Below are positions 36,859-45,288 of a stretch of 64,000 nucleotides of DNA, piece after piece. Location of the stretch: the NCBI GenBank assembly GCA_019120175.1, contig DWVP01000019.1:1-64000 (forward strand). Reading direction: 5' to 3'. How positions within the stretch are numbered: the first letter of the stretch is position 1; every line of letters starts with the position of its first letter. The DNA is from Candidatus Corynebacterium faecigallinarum (lineage in GTDB: Bacteria; Actinomycetota; Actinomycetes; Mycobacteriales; Mycobacteriaceae). The notes under the pieces were generated by a model that saw only the letters and a program-made list of their open reading frames with translations, searched no databases and was not told the DNA's origin. The position numbers were made by a program, and so were the translations under genes.

Positions 36859-36911
36859 GGTCCAAGTACCGGAGCTTCGGTTCAGGGACGCCCACGAACT
36901 AGAATGGGACC

Positions 36912-38201
36912 ATGCCCACCACCAGGAACCCCCGGTCGGGAATGTGCTCCGACCTCACCAGCGAACCACTGCCCGGTACCGCGAAGACCGGCGGGCTCAC
37001 CCTGGCACTGGAAAACCCCGGCGGGTGGGGGAGAGACATCCTCGACGGTGAGGCCCTGGGCAAGGAACTCACCGGCACGATCGGCCGCTGGCTGAAGAAG
37101 AACCGCGCCCAGCTGCAGTTCATCCGCCGACCCGGTAGGGAAGGACAGGTCGCCCGCGACACCGCCACCCTGTTCATCGCCCGTCCCGGTGATCCGGACA
37201 ACCCCGGTACCCCGGCGACGCTGGAGCGCATGGAGATCGCAGGGGCCGAAGCGCTGACCGACGTCGACCTGTCCACACCGGGCCACACCCCCGGTGCCGA
37301 ACCGGTCACCGACCCCCTGCTGCTGGTCTGCACCCATGGCAAGCGCGACCTGTGCTGCGCGGTCAAGGGGCGTCCCCTCGCTGCCGAACTGGCGGCGACG
37401 TACCCGGGCATGGTGTGGGAGTCCTCGCACACCAAGGGCCACCGCTTCGCCCCGTCGATGATCCTGCTGCCGTGGAACTACTCCTTCGGCACCCTGTCCG
37501 CCGTCCAGACCGGTGCCATGCTGCAGGACGCCGCCGCCGGACGACTGCACGTCACCGGCAACCGGGGTCGCGGCACCCTCGGCGCCCAGGAGCAGATCGC
37601 TGAACTGGCCGTCGCCGACTACCTGGCCGGGGCAGGGGAGACCGTGGCGATGTCCGAGTTGACGGTGCGTCGGGCCGACAGCGCACCTGCACCTGCAGCA
37701 GCCGAGGACACCCCGGAAGCGGCGCCCGCCCCGGACCCCGCCGCAGCGGCAGCCGACTACGCCGCCGTTGCCGCCTCCGTCGACGCCGATCTGCGCCGCC
37801 GCGCCGGGGAACTGATGACCCAGCGCATGGAGATGAAGATCACCGGACGCTACGAGGAACTCAAGGAGCTGAAACGCCAGGGACACTTCCAGCCGGTCCA
37901 CGAGTACCAGCAGGCGGTGAAACAGGCGGCGTCCGAACGCGGTGTGTACGGCAAGTACAGCAAGTACAACGAACGCCGCGACAAGCACAAGAACAAGCAC
38001 GGCGACCACAAGCACGACAAACGTCAGCGCATGAATCCGACGTTCCTGGTCAGCGACGGTGACCGGTCCTGGACCGTCACCCTGGAACGCTCCACCGGGC
38101 ACCCGGTCGTGTCATCCTGCGGGGACAAGCAGAAGACCGGCACCAGTTGGGTCGCCGGCGATGTCCGTCCTGTCAGCCCGGTCAGCCCCGGTCACGAGTG
38201 A
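36912..38201 (+). CDS. Sucrase/ferredoxin-like family protein with Lys/His-rich insert
   Basis: A 429-residue thioredoxin-fold Suc_Fer-like protein (PF06999). The metal/cluster motif region CTHGKRDLCCAVKGRPLA (from about residue 140) and WESSHTKGHRFAPSMILLPW are the family's signature blocks, thought to hold a 2Fe-2S cluster. The C-terminal part is split by an Ala/Pro linker, a helix, and a very basic segment (~345-373, KYNERRDKHKNKHGDHKHDKRQ-like) of alternating Lys/His that may bind metal or nucleic acid. TAGAAT lies 6 nt before ATG 36912 (leaderless pattern). The last 10 bp overlap the convergent lipoprotein gene. Physiological role unknown. Confidence 0.8.
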   Translation: MPTTRNPRSGMCSDLTSEPLPGTAKTGGLTLALENPGGWGRDILDGEALGKELTGTIGRWLKKNRAQLQFIRRPGREGQVARDTATLFIARPGDPDNPGTPATLERMEIAGAEALTDVDLSTPGHTPGAEPVTDPLLLVCTHGKRDLCCAVKGRPLAAELAATYPGMVWESSHTKGHRFAPSMILLPWNYSFGTLSAVQTGAMLQDAAAGRLHVTGNRGRGTLGAQEQIAELAVADYLAGAGETVAMSELTVRRADSAPAPAAAEDTPEAAPAPDPAAAAADYAAVAASVDADLRRRAGELMTQRMEMKITGRYEELKELKRQGHFQPVHEYQQAVKQAASERGVYGKYSKYNERRDKHKNKHGDHKHDKRQRMNPTFLVSDGDRSWTVTLERSTGHPVVSSCGDKQKTGTSWVAGDVRPVSPVSPGHE

Positions 38202-38812
38202 ATGATGTCGACCACCAGACGCGACGGTGAGGACAGCAGGCTCACCGAGTAATCGGCGGAGGCGTCCTTCACCCCGACCATGATCCGCCGGGAACCGTTG
38301 TTGGCCCCGTCGACGTCCACGGAGGTGACCTCCGTGTTCGCGGCATTGCTGACCCGGGGTGACTCCTCCGGGGATCCGGACGGTTTCAGCCCGCGCACCG
38401 TGATTTCCAGGCCGCCGTCCGACTCGTCCGGGGTCACCTTCCAGCCGGGGGAGCCGGAGCCATCGAGCTCGACGACGATCCGGTCGAAATCGTCGTGGGT
38501 GCCGGCGCGCACCTCGGTGATGGACAGCTCGGCGCCCTCGGACGGCAGGACGTCCTTCGGCTGGGCGCCGGTCAAGGGGTCGGATTCGTCGGAGGACCGG
38601 GGTGCGGGGCGGGAGAGTTCGGCGCCCGGTGCGTGCCCCGTTGCGGTGGACTGCACCTCGGAACCGATGCGTCCGGACATGAGTTCCGGGCCGTCCTCAC
38701 CGTCCCCGGCATCACTACAGGCGACCAGTGCGGCACAGAGACACCCGCCCGCCACGACGCTGGCGACGATGCTCGATGTCGTGGTTCGGCGGGTGTTCAG
38801 GGGAGTTCTCAC
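38192..38812 (-). CDS. AMIN-like-domain lipoprotein
   Basis: A 206-residue predicted lipoprotein: a basic N-terminus, hydrophobic stretch and lipobox ALVAC with acyl-Cys32. After a Ser/Pro-rich linker the C-terminal half (about 90-206) resembles the AMIN-like beta-domain of mycobacterial secreted proteins (FDRIVVELDGSGSPGWKV; SVSLLSSPSRLVVDIIH), which associates with the cell wall. It starts at GTG 38812 with TATTCT 8 nt upstream (leaderless pattern). Function unknown beyond envelope location. Confidence 0.8.
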   Translation of the reverse strand: MRTPLNTRRTTTSSIVASVVAGGCLCAALVACSDAGDGEDGPELMSGRIGSEVQSTATGHAPGAELSRPAPRSSDESDPLTGAQPKDVLPSEGAELSITEVRAGTHDDFDRIVVELDGSGSPGWKVTPDESDGGLEITVRGLKPSGSPEESPRVSNAANTEVTSVDVDGANNGSRRIMVGVKDASADYSVSLLSSPSRLVVDIIHS

Positions 38813-38877
38813 GGAGCAAAAGAATACCCCGCAGCGGTGCTGGAGGCACCACTGTCTGGAAGATCGTTAGCGTATTG

Positions 38878-39039
38878 TTACCAGGCTGCGAGGGATCCTT
38901 CGGGTGTCCATCCGTTGGGGGCGGAGATGCCGCTGGAGTTCTCGGGGAGTTCCTGGCCGGTAGCCGGTGCGGCGGCGAGACCGGCGGTGAGGGCGGCGGC
39001 AGCGAGGCCGACACCGAGGCGTCGGGTGGTGCGGGACAT
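38878..39039 (-). CDS. 53-residue secreted small protein
   Basis: A short frame below usual gene-calling limits. ATG 39039 is preceded by CAGGAGA at ideal spacing. It encodes a signal peptide (MSRTTRRLGVGLAAAALTAG..., cleavage expected after LAAAPATG or AAA) and a mature part of about 25-30 residues ending in NGWTPEGSLAAW. There are no cysteines. Signal-peptide quality, Shine-Dalgarno and codon use like its neighbours all support a real gene. It may be a small exported peptide or wall-associated protein; no family is recognised. Confidence 0.75.
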   Translation of the reverse strand: MSRTTRRLGVGLAAAALTAGLAAAPATGQELPENSSGISAPNGWTPEGSLAAW

Positions 39040-39123
39040 GATGGTTTTCTCCTGAAACGATTGAGAGTGTGTCCGCCCACCGACCGTACGGAGGGGCCAC
39101 CACTTTTGCCGCCGAATGCAGGA

Positions 39124-39160
39124 AACCCCGCCAGGTCGGTGGGAGCGACCTGACGGGGTT
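39124..39160 (-). terminator. Terminator of metQNI
   Basis: A 15-bp stem with one mismatch (39124-39138 with 39146-39160) and a 7-nt loop; on the minus strand it is followed by TTTCCTGC. It lies 33 bp after the metI stop. Confidence 0.8.
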
Positions 39161-39192
39161 GCCTGCCGGAAGTAGGTGGCACGCGGGATGCG

Positions 39193-39897
39193 TCAGTGGC
39201 GCATGACCTTCTTCGCCAGCCAGTTACCGAACAGCTGCGCTGCCTGGACGATGATGATGATCGTGACCAGGGCGACGTAGATGACGTTGTTGTCGTAGGC
39301 GCGGTAGCCGTACTGGATCGCGAAGTCACCCAGACCGCCGGCGCCGATGTAGCCGGCCATGGCGGACATGTCGATGATGGCGATGAACATGAACGTCGCA
39401 CCCAGGATCAGCGGGCCGAGGGCCTCCGGAATGATCACCGTGAAGATGATCCGTAGCGGGGAGGCGCCCATGGAGCGTGCCGCCTCGATGACACCGGGGT
39501 CGATGGCCACCAGGTTCTGCTCCACGATGCGCGCGGCACCGAAGGACGCGGCGATGATGATCGCGAACGTCGCGGCGTTGATGCCCAGGATCGACCCGGT
39601 CACGATCTTGGTCAGCGGTCCCAGGGCCGTGAGCAGGATGATGAACGGGATCGGTCGGACGATGTTCACCAGCAGGTTGATGACCCAGAACACCGGACGG
39701 TTGGCGAGCACGCCGCCACCGCGGGTGGTGTACAGCAGGACGCCGAGCACCAGACCCACCAGCCAGCCGAGAGCCAGACCCCAGATCGCCATGTACAGCG
39801 TCTGGCCGATGGCGTCCTGGTAGATCGGGCTCAGGAACTCCCAGTTGGTGTCCTTGGCGAGGAGAAGGGTATCGGTTGCCGTGGTTGTGGCGCTCAT
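39193..39897 (-). CDS. metI: Methionine ABC transporter permease MetI
   Basis: A 234-residue inner-membrane permease with five hydrophobic segments and the cytoplasmic EAA loop EAARSMGASPLRIIFTVIIPEALGPLI that docks on MetN. VRPIPFIILLTALGPLTK and MAGYIGAGGLGDFAIQYGY are MetI-specific. The start overlaps the metN stop (ATGA). Last gene of metQ-metN-metI on the minus strand; imports D/L-methionine and derivatives. Confidence 0.95.
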   Translation of the reverse strand: MSATTTATDTLLLAKDTNWEFLSPIYQDAIGQTLYMAIWGLALGWLVGLVLGVLLYTTRGGGVLANRPVFWVINLLVNIVRPIPFIILLTALGPLTKIVTGSILGINAATFAIIIAASFGAARIVEQNLVAIDPGVIEAARSMGASPLRIIFTVIIPEALGPLILGATFMFIAIIDMSAMAGYIGAGGLGDFAIQYGYRAYDNNVIYVALVTIIIIVQAAQLFGNWLAKKVMRH

Positions 39898-40928
39898 CGG
39901 ATCTCCTCGATCTCGGTCGTGGCGGACAGGGACTGGTAGAAGTTCTCCACGGCGTCCTCACCGGCGGCATCCGTGGCGGTCATCCGCACGGTGAGTCGGC
40001 CGAAGGAGTGGGACTGCAGCGTGGTCACACCACCGTGGACGATGTTCACACTGACCCCGGCCCGCTCCACCTCGGAGATGGCGTGGAAGAAGCCCGCGCC
40101 CTCCTTCATGGTGACGGTGAAGAGGCGTCCTTCCTGGCTGTGCAGTGCCTCGGCCTCGACCAGGTCGGGAGTGTTGCGCAGGGAGGTGGCGACGAAGTTC
40201 GCCGCGGTGTCCGTCTTCGGGGTCGAGAAGACCTCGTAGACGCTGCCCTGTTCGACGACCTTGCCGTTCTCCATGACGACGACGGCATCGGCGATGGTGC
40301 GCACGACCTCCATCTCGTGGGTGATCACCACGATGGTGATGCCGAACTCCTCGTTGACCTTGCGCAGCAGCTCCAGCACCTCACGGGTGGTGGTGGGGTC
40401 CAGTGCGGAGGTCGCCTCGTCGGCCAGCAGCAGTGAGGGGTTGGTGGCCAGTGCCCGGGCGATGCCCACGCGCTGTTTCTGCCCACCGGAGAGCTGCTCG
40501 GGGTAGGAACGTCCCTTGTCGGACAGCCCGACGAAGTCGAGAAGCTCTTTGACCCGGGCCTCGCGCTCGGTCTTGGGAATGCCCTGGAGCTTCAGCGGGT
40601 AGGCGATGTTGCCGGCGACGGTGCGGGAGGTCAGCAGGTTGAACTGCTGGAAGATCATGCCGATGTTGCGACGGATGCTGCGCAGCTGCCGCTCGGGCAG
40701 CGGGACGATGTCCCGGCCGTCGAGCAGGATCTGCCCGCTGGTCGGGGTGTCCAGGCCGTTGATCTGCCTGACCAGGGTCGACTTACCGGCACCGGAGTAG
40801 CCGATGATGCCGACGATGGAGCCGGACGGGATGGTAATGGAGACATCGTCGAGGGCGGTGACCTGGCTCTTTCCCTGGCTGAAGATCTTTCCGACGTTCC
40901 GGAACTCGACTTCGGTGCCGTTACTCAT
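39894..40928 (-). CDS. metN: Methionine ABC transporter ATP-binding protein MetN with NIL domain
   Basis: A 344-residue ATPase. It has Walker A GYSGAGKSTLVRQ, Q-loop IFQQFNLL, signature LSGGQKQRVGIARAL, Walker B LLLADEAT and H-loop VITHEME. The C-terminal NIL (ACT-like) domain (about residues 265-340) lets intracellular methionine inhibit transport in MetNI. The start overlaps the metQ stop by 8 bp and the stop overlaps metI by 4 bp, so the three genes are tightly coupled. Confidence 0.96.
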   Translation of the reverse strand: MSNGTEVEFRNVGKIFSQGKSQVTALDDVSITIPSGSIVGIIGYSGAGKSTLVRQINGLDTPTSGQILLDGRDIVPLPERQLRSIRRNIGMIFQQFNLLTSRTVAGNIAYPLKLQGIPKTEREARVKELLDFVGLSDKGRSYPEQLSGGQKQRVGIARALATNPSLLLADEATSALDPTTTREVLELLRKVNEEFGITIVVITHEMEVVRTIADAVVVMENGKVVEQGSVYEVFSTPKTDTAANFVATSLRNTPDLVEAEALHSQEGRLFTVTMKEGAGFFHAISEVERAGVSVNIVHGGVTTLQSHSFGRLTVRMTATDAAGEDAVENFYQSLSATTEIEEIR

Positions 40929-41844
40929 CCGAGTCGTCCGGGGAATCCTGCTCGCGGATCTTCTGTTCGGTGTCGGCGAGGATCTCCTCGAGCTCGTCGG
41001 CGGAGAACTCGGCCTTCACCGCGGTGCCGGAGGTGTCATTGGCGACGGCCTCCTGGACCTTGTCGGTGTGCCAGAGCTCGACCAGCTTCTGGAAGTCCTC
41101 GTTGTCCTTGTTCTCCTCGGTGGTCACCCACACGTTGATGTAGGGGAGGGAGGACTCGTCGTCCGGGTTGTCCTTGTAGACGGCGTCGTTGGCGTTCACG
41201 CCGGCGGACTCGAGGAAGTTGTTGTTGATCACGGCGACCTGACCGTCGTTGTAGGCGATGGCGGTCTGCGGCGCCTCGACCGCGATGACCTCGACGTCGG
41301 AGGCGTCCTGGTCGATGTCGGCGGGGGTCGGGGTCAGCAGGTCGTCCTGACGCAGGGTGACCAGGCCAGCGGCGGCGAGCACCTTGATGGCGCGGCCCTG
41401 GTTGGTGGTGTCGTTGGGGATGACGACCTCACCGACCTCGGCGATGTCCTCGACCGACTCGGCATCCTTGGAGTAGACGCCCATCGGGAAGGTCTGTGAG
41501 GAGCCGAAGGGGACCAGTCCGTAACCGGCGTTGACGTTCTCTTCGGCGAGGAACTGGATGTGCTGGAACTGGTTGACGTCCAGTTCGCCGGCGTCGAGGG
41601 CCCGGTTGGGCTGCACGTAGTCGGTGAAGGAGACGACGTCGATGTCGATGCCCTCCTCCTCGGCGACCTCGGCGAAGACCTGCCACTGGCTCTTGTCGGC
41701 CTCGGTCGAGCCGATGCGGATGGGGCCGTCGCCCTCGCTGTCGTTGTCGTCGTCCGCGCAGGCGGCGAGGCTGGCGGCGGTGGCGACGGCGACGACGCCG
41801 GCGGTGGCGCGGCGGGCAACCTTGCTGAAGAGGTGCTTGGTCAT
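40921..41844 (-). CDS. metQ: Methionine-binding lipoprotein MetQ
   Basis: A 307-residue substrate-binding lipoprotein (NlpA/MetQ family). The lipobox SLAAC places the lipidated Cys at residue 29. The mature protein begins with an Asp-rich spacer, then IRIGSTEADKSQWQVFAEVAEEEGIDIDVVSF, NQFQHIQFLAEEN and VVIPNDTTNQGRAIKVL, conserved ligand-site segments. AGGAGG is 5-6 nt before ATG 41844. A promoter (TACCAT -10, overlapping upstream McbR-like operator) lies in the 167-bp gap shared with divergent dnaE2. Confidence 0.94.
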   Translation of the reverse strand: MTKHLFSKVARRATAGVVAVATAASLAACADDDNDSEGDGPIRIGSTEADKSQWQVFAEVAEEEGIDIDVVSFTDYVQPNRALDAGELDVNQFQHIQFLAEENVNAGYGLVPFGSSQTFPMGVYSKDAESVEDIAEVGEVVIPNDTTNQGRAIKVLAAAGLVTLRQDDLLTPTPADIDQDASDVEVIAVEAPQTAIAYNDGQVAVINNNFLESAGVNANDAVYKDNPDDESSLPYINVWVTTEENKDNEDFQKLVELWHTDKVQEAVANDTSGTAVKAEFSADELEEILADTEQKIREQDSPDDSDE

Positions 41845-41935
41845 GGTGTCCTCCTGAGGACGTCAAGGGTCGTGATGGGGCCGGTTGTCTCTACTCCCCG
41901 GGTTTCGGGGTAATGGTAGTAGGAATACCGCAGAA

Positions 41936-41951
41936 TGAACCGCTCTGTCTA
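41936..41951 (-). promoter_or_regulatory. McbR-like operator upstream of metQNI
   Basis: On the minus strand TAGAC-AGAGCG-GTTCA, near the C. glutamicum McbR site TAGAC-N6-GTCTA (left half perfect, right half 3 of 5). It overlaps the -35 (GTTCAT) of a promoter whose -10 TACCAT follows after 16 bp. Thirteen bases (TAGACAGAGCGGT) are identical to the better site at 58120-58135. Confidence 0.6.
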
Positions 41952-42003
41952 GTTGGCGGGGTGAGGGGTTCGTGGTTTACCGGCCTGGGTGTCCGCGCTA
42001 GTA

Positions 42004-42019
42004 TCGAACACATGTTCTC
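42004..42019. promoter_or_regulatory. LexA (SOS) box covering the dnaE2 start codon
   Basis: TCGAACACATGTTCTC differs from the palindromic SOS consensus TCGAACNNNNGTTCGA only in the last arm bases. The dnaE2 ATG (42012-42014) is inside it and the -10 TAGTAT (41999-42004) abuts it, so bound LexA would block the transcription start itself. Confidence 0.9.
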
Positions 42020-45000
42020 TAACGGTGGTGCGCTCAGCTGGTCGCGCCTGGAACGTATCCTCTCCGGGGTCGACACCGGCACCCTGCACGCCGTCGGCGT
42101 CGGCGAGGGTGGTCGCGAGACCAGGTGGCAGGACGCGCCGGACAGGTCGGACGCACCGGCAGTTCCGGACGCGCCGGCCCCCACCGTCCCCTTCGCCGAG
42201 CTCCACGCCGCGGGTTCCTACAACTTCCTGCGCGGCGCCAGCGAGCCGGAGGAGTACGTCGCCGCGGCGTCCGATCTAGGCTTGGGCGCCATCGCCGTGC
42301 TCGACCGGGACGGCCTCTACGGGGCCGCCCGACTGGCCACCGCCGTTGCCGAGGCGCAGGCGGATTCCGGTCATGTACCAGCCACCGTCTTCGGTGCCGA
42401 GCTCTCCGTCGACGGTGTCGACCAGCCCCCGTTGACCGTCCTGTGCCGGGGGCAGGAGGGCTACCGACGGCTCTCCCGTGTCATCACCGCCGCGCGGATG
42501 AAAGACAACACCAAGGACGCTGCGTCCTATCCGCCTCTGGCCGAAATCGCCGACGCCGCAGCCGGTACCTGGTACGTCCTGGTCGACCACCACCGCACCA
42601 GCGCCGCCACCGACATCAACCACGTCACCGACATCCTCACAGCCTTCGGCTCCGAGAACTGCCTGGTGGAACTCTCGCTGACCGCCAGTCCCGCCGATGT
42701 CGACCGCAACGGAAAACTTCACGACCTGGCGCAGCGGCACGGTCTCACCGAGATCGTCACCACCGCCGCAACCTGCGCGACCCCGACCCAGTCGCGACTG
42801 GCCGCGGCGAAGGCTGCGCTGCACGAGCGGCAGGACGTCACCACCGCCGCCCCTCGCACCCACCCGCTCGGCGGGGCCTGGCTACGCTCCGGCGACGAGA
42901 TGGTGGCCTTGGCCGGCGACTGCGACTGGCTGCGCTCTGCCATCGATACCAGCGTGGCCGTCGCCGCTGAGTGCGCCTTCACCCTGAACCTCGTCGCCCC
43001 GAACCTGCCGCACGCTGACGTGCCGGACGGCCACACCGAGATGTCCTGGCTGCGCGAGCTGACCCGCCGCGGTGCCGAGGAGCGCTATGGTCCCCGCCCG
43101 CAGAACCCCCGCGCCTGGGAGGTCATCGAGCATGAACTGGAGATCATCGAAGGCCTCGGCTTCCCCGGCTACTTCCTCATCGTCCACGACATCGTCGACT
43201 TCTGCCGCCGCAGCACCATCTTCTGCCAGGGCCGCGGCTCGGCGGCGAACTCCGCGGTCTGTTACGCACTCGGCATCACCAACGTGGATGCCGTGGCGTC
43301 CGACCTCCTGTTCGAACGCTTTCTCTCCCCGGAGCGCGACGGCCCACCCGACATCGACCTCGACATCGAGTCGACCCGACGCGAAGAGGCCATCCAATAC
43401 GTCTATCAGCGCTATGGACGTGATAATGCCGCACAGGTCGCCAACGTCATCACCTACCGGCGCAAAGGTGCGCTGCGCGACGCCGCCCGCGCCCTCGGCC
43501 ACGACCCGGGACGCGTCGACGCCTGGTCCCGCCGGCTCGAGGACCCGCCGGAACCGGTGGTCACCCTGGCGGCCATGCTCGAGGGACAACCCCGCCACCT
43601 CGGCATCCACTCCGGCGGCATGGTCATCTGCGACCGCGCGATCGCCGACGTGGTGCCGACCGAATGGGCGCGGATGGAGAACCGCTCGGTGGTGCAGTGG
43701 GACAAGGACGACTGTGCGGCGGTCGGGTTGGTGAAGTTCGACCTGCTGGGCCTCGGCATGCTCGAGGCCCTGCACCACTGTGTGGACCTGGTGGAGCAGA
43801 CCACGGGCACCCGCACCGAACTGTGGCAGATCCCGGCCGAGGACCCGGCGGTCTACGAGATGCTGAGCGCCGCCGACGCCGTCGGGGTGTTCCAGGTCGA
43901 GTCCCGCGCCCAGCTCGCCACCCTGCCCCGGCTGAAACCCCGCACCTTCTACGACCTGGTGGTGGAGGTCGCGCTGATCCGCCCTGGCCCGATCCAGGGC
44001 GGCTCGGTGCACCCCTACATCCGCCGACGCAACGGCGAGGAGGAGGTCACCTACGAACACCCCTGCCTGGAACCGGTATTGTCCCGGACCCTCGGGATCC
44101 CGCTGTTCCAGGAGCAGCTGATGCAGATGGCCGTCGCCGTCGCCGGTTTCGCCCCCGGTGAGGCGGACACGCTGCGCCGGGCGATGGGCTCGAAGCGCTC
44201 CCCGGAGAAGATGGAGCGGATGCGTACCAGGTTCCTGGACGGTGCCCGTGACCTGCACGGGATCTCCACTGAGGTGGCCGAGCGGCTGTGGGACAAGGTC
44301 GTGGCCTTCGCCTCCTACGGCTTCCCGGAGTCCCACGCGCAGTCCTTCGCCTCCCTGGTGTACTTCTCCGCCTGGTTCAAGTGCCACTACCCGGCGGAAT
44401 TCTGCGTGGCGCTGCTGCGCGCCCAGCCGATGGGCTTCTACTCACCGCAGTCCTTGGTCTCCGACGCCCGACGCCACGGGGTGACGATCCTGCCGGTGGA
44501 CGTCAACGCCTCCGGCGTTGAGGCGGAGGTGCAGGACGGTGCGATCCGTCTCGGTCTCGCCTCGGTCAAGGGGTTGGGGGAGGACACCGCGACCGACCTC
44601 GTTGCCGCACGTGCTCGGATTGGCGCGGATCACCCACACCGTTTCACCAGCATCGCCGAGCTCTCCCGGGAGGCCGGCGTGAGTGTGGCCCAGGTGGAGG
44701 CGTTGGCCCGGGCCGGTGCCTGCGACTCACTCGGGGTGAGCCGACGCCAGGCCATGTGGGCGGCAGGCATCGCGGCGACCGAACGCCCCGGGATGCTGCC
44801 GGGGACCTCCTCGCCGTCCACCCCGGCACTGCCCGGCATGAGTTCCTTCGAACTCGCCGCCGCGGACATCAGTGCCACAGGGGTGACCTCCGACGGACAC
44901 CCGGTGCGTCTGCTGCGCGAGCGATTGGACGCCGTGCCGGGGCCGTTCCCGGTCGTCCCGGCGTCCGGCCTGAGGACGGTGGAGGACGGACGCCGGATCC

Positions 45001-45269
45001 GGGTCGCCGGCGTGGTGACCCACCGGCAACGTCCGATGACCGCCGGCGGGGTGACCTTCCTCGGCATGGAGGACGAGACGGGCCTGGTCAACGTGCTGGT
45101 CTCCCCGGGGCTGTGGAGGGCGCGGCGCAAGGTCGCCACCACCGCCCGGATGCTGGTCGTCCGGGGCATCGTCCAGAACGGCAGCGGCGCGGTCACCGTC
45201 GTCGCCGACCAGCTGGAACCGTTGGAGCCGGAGGCCGCGTTGGCGGGTGCGTCCCGCGACTTCCGGTGA
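42012..45269 (+). CDS. dnaE2: Error-prone DNA polymerase III alpha subunit DnaE2
   Basis: A 1,085-residue C-family polymerase of the damage-inducible DnaE2 class. Order: PHP domain (about residues 60-290, starting FAELHAAGSYNFLRGASEPEEY), palm with catalytic Asp in DGPPDIDLDIE, fingers and KFDLLGLGMLEALHH, HhH region SYGFPESHAQSFASLVY, C-terminal OB fold (IRVAGVVTHRQRPMTAGGVTFLGMEDE). It is shorter than DnaE1 and lacks its C-terminal tau-binding region. ATG 42012 is chosen because TAGTAT lies 7 nt upstream and the LexA box covers the start. It works with ImuA'/ImuB (33054-35512) in translesion synthesis. Confidence 0.95.
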   Translation: MFSNGGALSWSRLERILSGVDTGTLHAVGVGEGGRETRWQDAPDRSDAPAVPDAPAPTVPFAELHAAGSYNFLRGASEPEEYVAAASDLGLGAIAVLDRDGLYGAARLATAVAEAQADSGHVPATVFGAELSVDGVDQPPLTVLCRGQEGYRRLSRVITAARMKDNTKDAASYPPLAEIADAAAGTWYVLVDHHRTSAATDINHVTDILTAFGSENCLVELSLTASPADVDRNGKLHDLAQRHGLTEIVTTAATCATPTQSRLAAAKAALHERQDVTTAAPRTHPLGGAWLRSGDEMVALAGDCDWLRSAIDTSVAVAAECAFTLNLVAPNLPHADVPDGHTEMSWLRELTRRGAEERYGPRPQNPRAWEVIEHELEIIEGLGFPGYFLIVHDIVDFCRRSTIFCQGRGSAANSAVCYALGITNVDAVASDLLFERFLSPERDGPPDIDLDIESTRREEAIQYVYQRYGRDNAAQVANVITYRRKGALRDAARALGHDPGRVDAWSRRLEDPPEPVVTLAAMLEGQPRHLGIHSGGMVICDRAIADVVPTEWARMENRSVVQWDKDDCAAVGLVKFDLLGLGMLEALHHCVDLVEQTTGTRTELWQIPAEDPAVYEMLSAADAVGVFQVESRAQLATLPRLKPRTFYDLVVEVALIRPGPIQGGSVHPYIRRRNGEEEVTYEHPCLEPVLSRTLGIPLFQEQLMQMAVAVAGFAPGEADTLRRAMGSKRSPEKMERMRTRFLDGARDLHGISTEVAERLWDKVVAFASYGFPESHAQSFASLVYFSAWFKCHYPAEFCVALLRAQPMGFYSPQSLVSDARRHGVTILPVDVNASGVEAEVQDGAIRLGLASVKGLGEDTATDLVAARARIGADHPHRFTSIAELSREAGVSVAQVEALARAGACDSLGVSRRQAMWAAGIAATERPGMLPGTSSPSTPALPGMSSFELAAADISATGVTSDGHPVRLLRERLDAVPGPFPVVPASGLRTVEDGRRIRVAGVVTHRQRPMTAGGVTFLGMEDETGLVNVLVSPGLWRARRKVATTARMLVVRGIVQNGSGAVTVVADQLEPLEPEAALAGASRDFR

Positions 45270-45288
45270 ATTACACCGCGGCCGAGAT

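Noticed and set aside
41885..41911. Small CCCCG/CGGGG hairpin in the metQ leader, considered as riboswitch or attenuator
   Set aside because: Only 5 bp, no U-run and no conserved SAM-riboswitch core.
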